Source of the DNA: Micromonospora parva
GTDB lineage: Bacteria > Actinomycetota > Actinomycetes > Mycobacteriales > Micromonosporaceae
Assembly (NCBI RefSeq): GCF_000718515.1
Contig: NZ_JNZS01000007.1
Coordinates: 310,001-374,000 of the forward strand
Reading direction: 5' to 3'
Length of the DNA: 64,000 nucleotides
This document shows, in pieces, positions 23,927 through 32,895 of the stretch (position 1 is the first letter of the stretch; the number at the start of each line of letters is the position of its first letter). The notes beneath the pieces are model-generated. The model was not told the origin of the DNA, made no database searches, and worked only from the letters and a program-made list of their open reading frames with translations. Both the position numbers and the translations under genes were made by a program.

Positions 23927-25279
23927 ATGACGACAACGACCAATCCCCGCTTTGACGGCCGCGTCCTCACCCCCGGTGATCCGGGTTACGACGCGGCCCG
24001 CACCGTCTGGAACGCCATGGTTGACCGGCAGCCGCGGATGATCGTGCAGGCCGCGAGCGTCACCGACGTGGTGGCCGCGGTGCGCCTGGCCCGCGACCTC
24101 GACCTGGAGATCGGCGTACGCTGCGGCGGGCACAACGTGGCCGGCTTCGCCGTCCCCGCGAACGGCCTCATGATCGACCTGACCCCGTTGAACGGCGTTC
24201 GGGTCGACCCGATCCGGCGACGCGCCCGGGTCCAGGGTGGCGCGCTGCTCGGCGCACTCGACCGGGCGTCGCAGCCGTACGGCCTCGCCACGACTGCCGG
24301 CAACGTCTCGCACACCGGGGTCGGCGGCCTGACCCTCGGCGGCGGCATGGGCTGGCTCGCCCGCCAGCACGGTCTGGCCTGCGACAACGTCGTCTCCTAC
24401 ACGATGGTCACCGCGGACGGGAAGGTGGTCACCGCGAGCCGAACCGAGAACCCCGACCTCTACTGGGGCCTGCGCGGCGGGGGTGGCAACTTCGGCATCG
24501 TCACCGACTTCGACTTCCACCTGCACCACATCGGTACGCGGACCCTGGTGGCCGAGTTCGACTTCCGCGCCGAGGACGCCGTGCCGGTGCTCGAAGGCTG
24601 GCGGGACCTCAACGCCGTCGCGCCACGGGAGGCGACCTTCACCGCTGATGTCCACGACACTGCCAGCGGCCCCATCGCCACCGTCGGCTTCGTGTGGGTC
24701 GGCGACCCGGCACCGGGTCTCCGGTTGCTGCCGGCGATGCGCGCCCTCGGGCGCCCGGTCGCTGAGCGGGTCACCACCCCGTCATACCTGCAGTTGCAGC
24801 AACGCGACGACACCGTCGGCGGCCACGCCTACCGCCGGTACTCCAGCGCGCACTACCTGCGGCGGTTCCCCACCGCCGCGATCGAGGCGTTCCTGCTGCG
24901 CGGTGCGGCAGACCTGCACGCCGGCACCCACCTGCCCGGTGTCGGCCTGCAGGCGCACGGTGGCGCGATCGCTGACGTCGCGGATGCCGACGCGGCGTTC
25001 AGTCACCGCGGTACCGCGTTCGAGTTCGGCGCTGGCTCCCGCTGGACCGATCCGGCCGAAGACGACGTTCGGATGGCAGCGGCGCGCAGTGCCGGAGCGG
25101 CACTGGGCCCGTACGCCGACGGCGTCTACGTCAACTCACTCGCCGCCGACGAGGGGCAACACGGGGTACGCCGCGCGTACCCGGCCGCCAAGCTCGCCAG
25201 GCTCACCGCCCTCAAGACGGTCTGGGACCCCCACAACGTGTTCCACCTCAACCACAACATCCGGCCCCACAGCCGGTAG
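23927..25279 (+). CDS. FAD-binding oxidoreductase, berberine-bridge-enzyme (BBE) type
   Basis: The 450-residue protein has a PCMH/FAD_binding_4 domain (about 35-205) with VRCGGHNVAG, whose His (H69) is the usual covalent 8-alpha-histidyl attachment site. The HTGVGGLTLGGGMGWLARQH segment has His at the position where bicovalent members carry the 6-S-cysteinyl Cys, so the flavin is probably monocovalent. The C-terminal BBE motif is present (PHNVFHLNHNIRP). Such enzymes oxidise sugars, alcohols or secondary metabolites using O2. There is no signal peptide. No clear ribosome site precedes ATG 23927; the transcript may be nearly leaderless. It is divergent from the MocR gene. Confidence 0.9.
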   Translation: MTTTTNPRFDGRVLTPGDPGYDAARTVWNAMVDRQPRMIVQAASVTDVVAAVRLARDLDLEIGVRCGGHNVAGFAVPANGLMIDLTPLNGVRVDPIRRRARVQGGALLGALDRASQPYGLATTAGNVSHTGVGGLTLGGGMGWLARQHGLACDNVVSYTMVTADGKVVTASRTENPDLYWGLRGGGGNFGIVTDFDFHLHHIGTRTLVAEFDFRAEDAVPVLEGWRDLNAVAPREATFTADVHDTASGPIATVGFVWVGDPAPGLRLLPAMRALGRPVAERVTTPSYLQLQQRDDTVGGHAYRRYSSAHYLRRFPTAAIEAFLLRGAADLHAGTHLPGVGLQAHGGAIADVADADAAFSHRGTAFEFGAGSRWTDPAEDDVRMAAARSAGAALGPYADGVYVNSLAADEGQHGVRRAYPAAKLARLTALKTVWDPHNVFHLNHNIRPHSR

Positions 25280-25300
25280 CGCGTACCCCCTGGCAGCGCC

Positions 25301-25338
25301 GACGCCCGCCGGCAGGATCCACCGCGCACCGGCGGGTC
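25301..25338. terminator. Possible terminator between convergent genes
   Basis: CCCGCCGG (25305-25312) can pair with CCGGCGGG (25329-25336), an 8-bp GC stem with a 16-base loop, in the 86-base gap between two convergent stops. There is no U-tract, which is common in actinomycetes. Confidence 0.35.
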
Positions 25339-25365
25339 ACCGCCTCGACGCGCGCCGGGTGGAGG

Positions 25366-25761
25366 TCACTGTGCGGTTGGGCGGTGGGCGGGTTGGAACA
25401 GTTCGATGAGGTTGGCGGCGGGGTCGGCGAGCAGGATCTGGCGCCCGCCGGGGCCGGCGATCACGTCGCTGCGGAACGACACCCCTTCGCCGCGTAGTCG
25501 GTCGATCTCCGCATCCAGATCGTCGACGATGAGGTGGATGCGGTTGCGTCCGGCGTCCGCGGCGTCGTCGGGGGTGGCGCGGGCGCCGGAGCTGGCCGGC
25601 CCGGACAGCAGCAGCCGCAGCGGGCCGCGTACGACGTCGGCGAAGGCGGGCACGGCGCTGGTGTGCACTGTGAAGCCGAGGTGGGTGGTGTAGAAGTCGA
25701 TGGCCGCCTGGACGTCATCGACGATGTATCGGACGCTGGCGTGCTGCTCAGTCGCTGTCAT
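25366..25761 (-). CDS. VOC-family (glyoxalase/bleomycin-resistance-like) protein
   Basis: The 131-residue protein has the paired beta-alpha-beta-beta-beta modules of the vicinal oxygen chelate superfamily: VRYIVDDVQAAIDFYTTHLG at the start, RNRIHLIVDDLDAEIDRLRG in the middle and ILLADPAANLIELFQP, with its metal-position Glu, at the end. Members are dioxygenases, isomerases or antibiotic-binding proteins; nothing here tells which. GGAG ten bases before ATG 25761 supports the start. Confidence 0.88.
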   Translation of the reverse strand: MTATEQHASVRYIVDDVQAAIDFYTTHLGFTVHTSAVPAFADVVRGPLRLLLSGPASSGARATPDDAADAGRNRIHLIVDDLDAEIDRLRGEGVSFRSDVIAGPGGRQILLADPAANLIELFQPAHRPTAQ

Positions 25762-25913
25762 GGCGGCATCTCTCCGTTAGGTTCGGGTGGCGTTGAGGGC
25801 AGGCAGCAGGTGTCTGGCGTGGGTGTCGATGTCGGCCGCAGTGCGCTGAGCGGCGGGTAGCTGGCCTGGTCGGTGCCGCCGCCAGAGTGCATCGAGTGTC
25901 TAGGATTCACCAC

Positions 25914-27806
25914 GTGTCCGGATACCGCGACTTTCAGTCAGGCTTGAGATTCCTGCCGACACTGGCGATCGCTCCCGATGGTGACTCGATCGCCTACGTC
26001 GATGACGCCAACGGACAATTCAACCTGGTCACCCAAGCACTGTCGGCTGGCGACACGCGACGTCTTACCGCCGGCACCGACTCGACGGTCCGTCGGGTGG
26101 CATGGCATCCCGGCGGTGAATGGCTGTTGTTCCTCGCCGACGACAGCGGGGACGAGAACACGCAGCTGTACCGGGTCGACGCTGCTGGCGGGATCACGGT
26201 GCAGCTAACCGACGCGCCGGACGTGCAGTACTCGGCTGCCCTCGGCGACCCGTTCTCCCCCGACGGCCGGTTCATCGCCTACTGCGGTAACGACCGGAAT
26301 CCGGCCGACCAGGACGTGCTTGTGCACGACCTGCCGACCGATGAGGTACGCCGGATCTACACCGGCGGCGGCAGGGTCCACCCCGGGCACTGGTCCCCCG
26401 ACGGGTCCCGGCTCACCCTCGCCGAATGGCGGACCACCAACAGCGACCACCTGGTCCATCTCATAACTGTCGACGGTGCCGAACCGCGATCGTTGACGCC
26501 GTACGACGATGTGGCGACCTACTGGTTGGGGCCGTGGCTGAGGGACGGCAGCGGATTTCTGGTGCTGTCGAACGTCGGTCGGGAGTTCACCGGGCTCGCG
26601 ACCATGGATGCCGAAAGCGGCGCCCTCACCTGGCTGGACACCCCGGATTGGGATGTGGAGGAGGTCGCTCTCTCGGCGGACGGCCGGGTCCTGGTCTGGA
26701 ACGTCAACGTCGACGGCTTCTCCCAACTGCGCGGGCGTGACCTCGTCAGCGGCGTCGACATCCGCATGCCGGAACTGCCAGCTGGCACGGGGACCGGCCT
26801 CACCGTGTCCGGCGACGGGCGGTTCGTCGTGCTGCGGCTGTCCACAGCAACCCGACCGTGGAACATTCTCCTGATTGATCTGGAGCTTGGAGAGCTCAGG
26901 TGGCTGAGCAACGTTCGGCCGGTCGCGGCCGACCCCGCCACCTTCCGGGAGCCGACGTTGGTTCGTTATCCGGCGCAGGACGGCCGCCAGATCCCTGGCT
27001 ATCTCTACCGTCCTGAAGGACCGGAACCAGCCGGTGTCCTGATCTCGATCCACGGTGGTCCGGCCTGGCAGGAGTTGCCGGTCTATATGCATGACGGCTT
27101 CTACCAGTATCTCCTGGCACATGGCATCGGCGTCTTCGCTCCCAACGTGCGGGGTTCTCTTGGTTACGGCCGCACCTACTCCGACCTCGTCAACCGCGAC
27201 TGGGGCGGTGGCGATCTGACCGACCTCGCTGACGCCGTCGCGTACCTGCGGGCGCAGGAGTGGATCGACCCGAATCGCATCGGCGTCATGGGTGCCTCCT
27301 ACGGCGGCTTCGCCGTGTTGTCGTGCCTCAGCCGGCTGTCGGAGCTGAACTGGGCCGCCGGTGTCGATTTCTATGGACCGAGCAATCTGGTCACCTTGGC
27401 CAAGGCGTCACCGCCGACGTGGCGCTCGTTGGTGGCCGCGGTGATCGGTGACCCGGAAGCCGATGCGGATCGACTGATGGCGCGCTCGCCGGTCACCCAC
27501 GCCGACCGGATCCAAGCTCCCCTGATGGTCGTCCAGGGCGCCAACGATCCTCGCGTACCACGGCAGGAGAGCGATCAGATCGTCGAGCGGCTTCGATCCC
27601 GTGGCGTCGAGGTGCGCTACGAGGTCTTCCCAGACGAAGGCCACGGCCTGCTTCGCCGCGACAACCAGGCGAGGGCCTTCGCGGATGCCGGCGAGTTCCT
27701 CATCAGGCACTTGCGCGGTCGCGGCGGCTCCGTTGGCCAGAGCGGGCACTCCATGGACGACCACCCCGAGGAGAACGACAGTTCCTCTCCCCTGCTCGGC
27801 CAGTGA
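25914..27806 (+). CDS. S9-family serine peptidase (prolyl oligopeptidase/acylaminoacyl-peptidase type)
   Basis: The 630-residue protein has an N-terminal beta-propeller of WD40/TolB-like repeats (about 15-330: LAIAPDGDSIAYVDD, DPFSPDGRFIAYCGN, HWSPDGSRLTL). A catalytic alpha/beta-hydrolase domain follows (about 345-610). The nucleophile is in GVMGASYGGFAVL (S462), the Asp in VVQGANDPRVPR (about 544) and the His in DEGHGLLRRDN (about 577), in the canonical order. It cleaves short peptides and lacks a signal peptide. GTG 25914 is chosen because AGGA sits 8 bases before it; GTG 25887 and 25896 are in frame without such a site. An Asp/Glu/Ser-rich tail of about 25 residues follows the domain. Confidence 0.9.
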   Translation: MSGYRDFQSGLRFLPTLAIAPDGDSIAYVDDANGQFNLVTQALSAGDTRRLTAGTDSTVRRVAWHPGGEWLLFLADDSGDENTQLYRVDAAGGITVQLTDAPDVQYSAALGDPFSPDGRFIAYCGNDRNPADQDVLVHDLPTDEVRRIYTGGGRVHPGHWSPDGSRLTLAEWRTTNSDHLVHLITVDGAEPRSLTPYDDVATYWLGPWLRDGSGFLVLSNVGREFTGLATMDAESGALTWLDTPDWDVEEVALSADGRVLVWNVNVDGFSQLRGRDLVSGVDIRMPELPAGTGTGLTVSGDGRFVVLRLSTATRPWNILLIDLELGELRWLSNVRPVAADPATFREPTLVRYPAQDGRQIPGYLYRPEGPEPAGVLISIHGGPAWQELPVYMHDGFYQYLLAHGIGVFAPNVRGSLGYGRTYSDLVNRDWGGGDLTDLADAVAYLRAQEWIDPNRIGVMGASYGGFAVLSCLSRLSELNWAAGVDFYGPSNLVTLAKASPPTWRSLVAAVIGDPEADADRLMARSPVTHADRIQAPLMVVQGANDPRVPRQESDQIVERLRSRGVEVRYEVFPDEGHGLLRRDNQARAFADAGEFLIRHLRGRGGSVGQSGHSMDDHPEENDSSSPLLGQ

Positions 27807-27925
27807 GTCCGCCGGGCGTACGGCCCGCCACCAGGGGTTCCGCAAACCGGTGGCCGCTACCGCCGGTGTCGAACGTCCTCGCCAGCAGGGTCCTCCCTAC
27901 CCGAAGCGGATCGCCCTTGTTCAGG

Positions 27926-27975
27926 TGACCCAGTTCGTGGGCCAGGAGCGAAGCCCGGGCCCACGAACTGGGTCA
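27926..27975. terminator. Strong bidirectional terminator hairpin
   Basis: TGACCCAGTTCGTGGGCC (27926-27943) pairs perfectly over 18 bp with 27958-27975 around a 14-base loop. It sits between the convergent stops of the S9 peptidase and the quinone oxidoreductase and could stop transcription from both sides. Confidence 0.8.
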
Positions 27976-27992
27976 ATGGCGGGTGGGGCGCG

Positions 27993-28922
27993 CTACGGCT
28001 TCAGCACGATCTTTCCTCGCGCGTGGCGGGACTCACTCAACTCGTGGGCGGCGGCCGCTTCCTCCAGGGAGAAGACGGCTGCGACCGGCACCGTGAAGCG
28101 GCTCCGCTCGGCGAGTTCGCCGGCGGCGGCGATCCCTTCGAGAGCCGGTGAGTCCGCGCCGGGGCCAGAGCCGCGCGACAGGTGCACGCCGTACGCCGGG
28201 GCGTTGATGTCCGCGATGCTCACCACCCTGTCCGGGCCGGAGACCAGCCGGACCAGGTCGGGTATCGAGCCGGAGCCGGCACAGTCGAGTACCGCATCCA
28301 CTCCGCCGGGCAGCAGCGCGTCGACCCGCCCGGCCAGCCCGGAGCCGTAGGTGGTCGGGATGGCCCCGAGCGAGGCCAGGAAGCCGTGATTGCGGTCGCT
28401 GGCCGTGCCGATGACGGCCGCGCCGCGAGCGACAGCGAGTTGGATCGCCGTCGTACCGACCCCGCCGGCCGCACCCTCGATCAACAGCGTGGTGCCGGCC
28501 CGCACGCCCAGCAGGTCGAGCACGCGGGTGGCCGTCTCGATGTTGCCGGCCGCGCCGCCCGCCTGTTCCCAACTCAGGGCGGCCGGCTTCGGTGCCCACG
28601 CGGCCAGGACGGCGTATTCGGCGTTCGCTCCGCCCATCTGGGCGTAGTCCGTGATCCCGAACACCTCGTCGCCTGGCCGGACCGTGGTCACCCCGTCACC
28701 GATCTCGTCCACCACGCCGGCTGCGTCGACGCCTGGCACGTGCGGCAGGCGGAGCGGAATCCATTCCTGGAATCGGCCGGCGCGGACGTATGTGTCGGCC
28801 GGATTGACACCCGAAGCCCGAACCGCCACCCGGATCTGCCCGGGTCCGGCGTGCGGTTCCGGTGCCTCCGAGACCGCAAGCACACTCGCGGGACCGTACT
28901 GGGAAAATTGCAGAGCCCTCAT
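27993..28922 (-). CDS. Zinc-independent MDR-family quinone oxidoreductase
   Basis: The 309-residue protein has the medium-chain dehydrogenase/reductase layout: a GroES-like N-terminal domain (IRVAVRASGVNPADTYVRAG, LPHVPGVDAAGVVDEIGDGV) and a Rossmann domain with the nucleotide-binding motif IEGAAGGVGTTAIQLA. The structural zinc cysteines are absent, as in quinone oxidoreductases (zeta-crystallin type). It should reduce quinones or enones with NADPH. The C-terminal SRHARGKIVLKP motif is typical. It is divergent from a TetR gene 42 bases away, which probably represses it. Confidence 0.92.
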   Translation of the reverse strand: MRALQFSQYGPASVLAVSEAPEPHAGPGQIRVAVRASGVNPADTYVRAGRFQEWIPLRLPHVPGVDAAGVVDEIGDGVTTVRPGDEVFGITDYAQMGGANAEYAVLAAWAPKPAALSWEQAGGAAGNIETATRVLDLLGVRAGTTLLIEGAAGGVGTTAIQLAVARGAAVIGTASDRNHGFLASLGAIPTTYGSGLAGRVDALLPGGVDAVLDCAGSGSIPDLVRLVSGPDRVVSIADINAPAYGVHLSRGSGPGADSPALEGIAAAGELAERSRFTVPVAAVFSLEEAAAAHELSESRHARGKIVLKP

Positions 28923-28964
28923 GTGCGGGGACGCTAACGCGCCTGCGCCGTCCGCCTCGCTAAA

Positions 28965-29648
28965 GTGAGAGCAGTGACCGCCCATTTGTCTCACACCCTT
29001 CGCTCCGACGCGCTGGACAACCGGGAGCGCATCCTCGACGCCGCCCGCGCGGTCTTCGCCGTTGCGGGTCTGGACGTGCCGATGCGGGAGGTCGCACGGC
29101 ATGCCGGAGTGGCGCCGGCCACCCTGTACCGCAGGTTCCCGACCAAGGAGATGTTGGTCACCGAGGCCTTCGCAGAGCAGATGTACGCCTGCCGCGCCGT
29201 CGTCGACGAAGGTCTCGCCGATCCGGATCCGTGGCACGGTTTCTGTCTTGTCATTGAGAAGATGTGTGAACTGAACGCACGCGATGGGGGTTTCACCGCG
29301 GCTTTGATCTCGACGTTTCCCAATGCCGTGGATTTCGACGCGCGCCGCGAATACGCTCTCCGGTCGATCGCCGAGTTGGCCCGCCGGGCCAAGGAAGCCG
29401 GCCGTCTGCGCCCCGACTTCGCCCTGGACGACGTCATCCTCGTACTCATGGCCAACAGCGGTATCCACGCGCCGTCGCCGACCGCCAGGGTCGCCGCCTC
29501 CCGGCGCTTCGCCGCGCTCGCCATCCAGGCATTCCGCGCCAGCCCGGATGCCTCACCGCTGCCGCCTGCGGCGCGGCTGGCACCCCCCGCACCGGTGTCG
29601 CGCGGGCCAGCGGAGCCCGGCGACGAGGGCGGCCTGGCCGCCGGTTAG
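28965..29648 (+). CDS. TetR-family transcriptional regulator
   Basis: The 227-residue protein has an N-terminal TetR helix-turn-helix (about 18-65: RERILDAARAVFAVAGLDVP, MREVARHAGVAPATLYRRFP) and a helical ligand-binding C-terminal domain. The Pro/Ala-rich last ~35 residues look disordered. Two GTG codons (28965, 28974) can start it; neither has a clear ribosome site. With the divergent quinone oxidoreductase it forms a typical repressor/target pair responding to an electrophile or drug (inference). Confidence 0.9.
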   Translation: MRAVTAHLSHTLRSDALDNRERILDAARAVFAVAGLDVPMREVARHAGVAPATLYRRFPTKEMLVTEAFAEQMYACRAVVDEGLADPDPWHGFCLVIEKMCELNARDGGFTAALISTFPNAVDFDARREYALRSIAELARRAKEAGRLRPDFALDDVILVLMANSGIHAPSPTARVAASRRFAALAIQAFRASPDASPLPPAARLAPPAPVSRGPAEPGDEGGLAAG

Positions 29649-29794
29649 CCACTGCCCTGGCCTCGGCCGTCGTCTCCGGCGCGGGATGGGTCTCCTCGTC
29701 GCTCTGGGTGAGGCCGCCCCGGGTGCCCACCGTCAAACCACGCAGTCCGTGGGGCCGGGCCACGACGTGCTGCGTTGACCCGGCAGCACAGCGT

Positions 29795-29808
29795 AGTTAG
29801 CGTTAACA
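29795..29808. promoter_or_regulatory. LacI-type operator upstream of the first GH43-like gene
   Basis: AGTTAGCGTTAACA differs from the perfect palindrome at 34871 at two of 14 positions and lies 49 bases before TTG 29857. Its AGCG core and flanks fit LacI/GalR-family half-sites. Confidence 0.55.
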
Positions 29809-29856
29809 ACCCCCGTCCACATCAGAGGGAGCCATCCACCGGTCAAGGAGGGTCCA

Positions 29857-32796
29857 TTGAGACTGCGACAGCGAAGGCCACGTCTCGGGTTGGGTCGGAG
29901 AGGTAGAGGTGTCGCGGTCCTGGCACTGGGTGCGCTGCTCTCGGTCTCGTCCGCGGCGGTGCCCGCACACGCTGCCGAGGAGCAACTCGACGACGGTCTG
30001 GTGCATCATTTCGCGCTCGACGAGACCAGTGGGACGACGTTGGTCAACTCGGGTAGCGCGGGATCGGTGGCGAACGCCACGCTGGTGAACCCCGAGAAGG
30101 CGACCTTGACCGGCGAGGGAGTCAGGTTCGCCCTCGACGGCGCGTACGTGAAGCTGCCGAACGACATCACCGCCGGCATGTCCAACCTCACCGTCGACTA
30201 TGACGTCTGGGTTGACCCGGCGAACGTCGGCGAGCACCAGATGTGGGGTTTTGGTCGCAAGTCCGGCTCGTGCGACGTTGACACCGGGGCCGAGGGTTCG
30301 ATCTTCGCGTCGAACACCCAGCGGTTCCGCGTCGCGGTGGGTCCGGCGAACCTCCAGCAGAACCGGGTCCGCATGCTGGAGGGAGCGTGGACGCACGTCA
30401 CCTTCACCCAGTCACTGAACTCGACCGGTACGAGTTGGACCGGCAGGCTCTACCTCGACGGCGTGCTGCACGCGACGTCGACGAACCTGACCACGCCGCC
30501 CTCGGTGAACGCCGCGGGGACGAACTGCAATTTCCTGGGTCGCTCGCAGACGTCGGGCCACTATTCGTTCCGCGGGACGATCCGAGACTTCCGGGTGTAC
30601 GACCGGGCGGTCAGTCTCGACGAGACACTCGCCCTCGCGCAGCGGACCGTCTCCGACGGCGTCCGCGCCGACACCGACGCCATCGATCTTGGCCTGACCA
30701 GTGCGATCGTCCGTGACATCACGCTGCCGAAGGTGGGCTCCGTGGCGGGCTCGACCATCACGTGGACGAGCTCCGACCCGTCGGTCGTCGCGGTCCACAC
30801 CCCGCCGGCCGTCGCCAGCGCCCGCAAGGTGGCGGTGACCGGCAGGATCACCCGGCCCGCGCAGGGGCAGCCGGACGCGACAGCCACGCTCACGGCGACT
30901 GTCCGCAAGGGCGCCCAGGAGGTCAGCACGCGGGACATCCCCGTCGTGGTGAAGGCCGAGTTCGACGATGCGCAGGCTGTCGACCGTGACACCTTCGACC
31001 TGGCCCTGAACACCACCAACGACGTACGCGGGAACCTCGACCTTGCCGCCAGGGGCGAGTTCGGCTCCACGATCACCTGGCGGTCGACCACCGACCTCGT
31101 CACCCCGACGGGTGTGGTCACCCGCCCGGCCTTCGGCCGTGCGGATGTTGCCGCCACCCTGACCGCGACCATCACCAAGGGCGCGACCTCGCAGACGAAG
31201 TCGTTCCCGGTGCGCGTCGTCGCCATGCCGCGCTCCGAGGAGTACGAGCGGTACTTCATGGGGTACTTCAAGGGTGAGGGGATCGCCGACGGCGAGCAGA
31301 TCATGTTCGCGACATCCAACGGGAACACCGCGCTGGACTGGACCGGCCTGACCGGGGGTCGGCCGTCACTCATCTCCCAGCTGGGCGACCAGGGTCTTCG
31401 TGACCCGCACATCGTCCGCTCACCTGACGGCGACACGTTCTACATGATCGCTACCGACCTGAACTGGTACGACCAGGGCGGGTACGCCATCAACGACACC
31501 CAGTACATCGAGGTGTTCGAGTCGCACGACCTGGTGAACTGGACCCCGCAGCGGCACGTGAAGGTCGCGCCCGACAACGCGGGCAACGCCTTCGCGCCGG
31601 AGTCGCTGTGGGTGGAGGAAATCGGCGCCTACGTCGTGTTCTGGGCCCAGTCGCTCTGGAGCGACCCGGTGAACCGCACGGGTCAGGGCAACGCGCAGAT
31701 GTGGTACGCCACGACGCGGGACTTCCAGACGTTCTCCGCTCCCCAGGTCTGGCAGAACCCGGCCCCGCTGTCACGGATCGACACGACAGCGATCCGGGTC
31801 GGCGACAACTACTACCGCGTGACCAAGAACGAGGCCGGCAACCAGGGCTCGGACATCTTCTCGGAGAAGCACACCGACTTCCTGGACAGCAACATCGACA
31901 ACTGGACGTTGGTCGCGCCGGCGCTGGGGCGCACGACGTGGGTCGCCAACCAGGGGTACGAGGGACCGGTCATCTTCAAGGCCAACCCCGGTGACACCGC
32001 CTGCCCCGGCCAGTTCTACCTCTGGGGTGACCGGTACACGAACGGCGGTGGGTACCAGGCCGCGTGCCACGAGAACATCGAGGCGCCGACCTGGAACGCC
32101 AAGGCGATCACGATGACCAACGCGGGTGTCGTCCGTCCGCGTCACGGCACCGTGATCCCGCTGACCGTGCGCGAGTGGAACGACATCCGCGGGATCCCGA
32201 ACAGCGACGTCGCGACCACCACCGAGGTGGCCGTCCAGCCGTACGCGAGCGGGGCCCAGGCGACCACGGCCACCGTGACCGTCACGGCAGCCGACGGGTT
32301 CGAGACCGGTGGTCAGGTGCGGCTCAGTGTCGGCTCGTGGTCGACGCTCGCCCACCTGAGCGACGGCGCGGCCACTGTCACGCTGCCGACGGGTCTGCCT
32401 GCGGGTGCCCGGACGGTCAAGGCCGAATACCTGGGCTTCGACTACCTGAAGGCGTCGGAGGCTACGGCGTCGTTCGAGGTGCCCTCCGGTACGGCCGCCG
32501 TCAAGGTCCACGCGAAGGCCACGCCGGCGTCGGTTGTCCGCGGGGACACGTTCACGCTGAACGTGAGCGTGGGGCCGACGGGCGGGCCCAAGAAGAACGC
32601 TCCGACCCCGACCGGCGAGGTCACCGTCACCTTCGGCGGCACCGTGCAGGTCGTGCCGCTGGTGGACGGTAAGGCCGTCGTCGAGTTGCCGACCGCTGGT
32701 CTGCGGCGCGGGTCGTACCAGGTCCACGTCGCCTACTCCGGCAACCCGACCTACCAGCCCCACGCCGGTAACTATCAGAAGTTGACGGTGCGGTAG
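29857..32796 (+). CDS. Secreted multidomain GH43-like glycoside hydrolase (arabinanase/xylosidase-type)
   Basis: The 979-residue product starts at TTG 29857, supported by AAGGAGGG four to five bases upstream. A signal peptide ends near AHA (about 39). Then come a LamG/concanavalin-like domain (about 45-255, starting VHHFALDETSGTTLVNSGSA), two atrophied bacterial Ig-like domains (about 265-455, with paired ITWTSSDPSVV/ITWRSTTDLV motifs), and a GH43-like five-bladed propeller (about 458-765, GLRDPHIVRSPDGDTFYMIA with the early catalytic Asp position). Two Ig-like beta-sandwiches close it (about 770-979). It probably acts outside the cell on arabinose- or xylose-containing plant polymers. An upstream operator suggests LacI-type control, shared with the convergent gene. 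Confidence 0.85.
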   Translation: MRLRQRRPRLGLGRRGRGVAVLALGALLSVSSAAVPAHAAEEQLDDGLVHHFALDETSGTTLVNSGSAGSVANATLVNPEKATLTGEGVRFALDGAYVKLPNDITAGMSNLTVDYDVWVDPANVGEHQMWGFGRKSGSCDVDTGAEGSIFASNTQRFRVAVGPANLQQNRVRMLEGAWTHVTFTQSLNSTGTSWTGRLYLDGVLHATSTNLTTPPSVNAAGTNCNFLGRSQTSGHYSFRGTIRDFRVYDRAVSLDETLALAQRTVSDGVRADTDAIDLGLTSAIVRDITLPKVGSVAGSTITWTSSDPSVVAVHTPPAVASARKVAVTGRITRPAQGQPDATATLTATVRKGAQEVSTRDIPVVVKAEFDDAQAVDRDTFDLALNTTNDVRGNLDLAARGEFGSTITWRSTTDLVTPTGVVTRPAFGRADVAATLTATITKGATSQTKSFPVRVVAMPRSEEYERYFMGYFKGEGIADGEQIMFATSNGNTALDWTGLTGGRPSLISQLGDQGLRDPHIVRSPDGDTFYMIATDLNWYDQGGYAINDTQYIEVFESHDLVNWTPQRHVKVAPDNAGNAFAPESLWVEEIGAYVVFWAQSLWSDPVNRTGQGNAQMWYATTRDFQTFSAPQVWQNPAPLSRIDTTAIRVGDNYYRVTKNEAGNQGSDIFSEKHTDFLDSNIDNWTLVAPALGRTTWVANQGYEGPVIFKANPGDTACPGQFYLWGDRYTNGGGYQAACHENIEAPTWNAKAITMTNAGVVRPRHGTVIPLTVREWNDIRGIPNSDVATTTEVAVQPYASGAQATTATVTVTAADGFETGGQVRLSVGSWSTLAHLSDGAATVTLPTGLPAGARTVKAEYLGFDYLKASEATASFEVPSGTAAVKVHAKATPASVVRGDTFTLNVSVGPTGGPKKNAPTPTGEVTVTFGGTVQVVPLVDGKAVVELPTAGLRRGSYQVHVAYSGNPTYQPHAGNYQKLTVR

Positions 32797-32836
32797 CCAG
32801 CCCAGGAACCCGCACCGCTGAAGGGCGGCGCAGGAA

Positions 32837-32870
32837 GGAGCGGGTGGGATCAGTGGATCCCGCCCGCTCC
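32837..32870. terminator. Bidirectional terminator between the two GH43-like genes
   Basis: GGAGCGGGTGGGATC (32837-32851) pairs with 32856-32870 around a four-base loop, 15 bp with one G-U pair, between convergent stops at 32796 and 32896. Confidence 0.7.
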
Positions 32871-32895
32871 CCTCGTGCTCGACCCCGCGGCCGGA

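Noticed and set aside
28923..28964. Direct CGCTAA copies in the TetR/quinone oxidoreductase spacer as an operator
   Set aside because: TetR operators are palindromes; two short direct hexamers in 42 bases can be chance.
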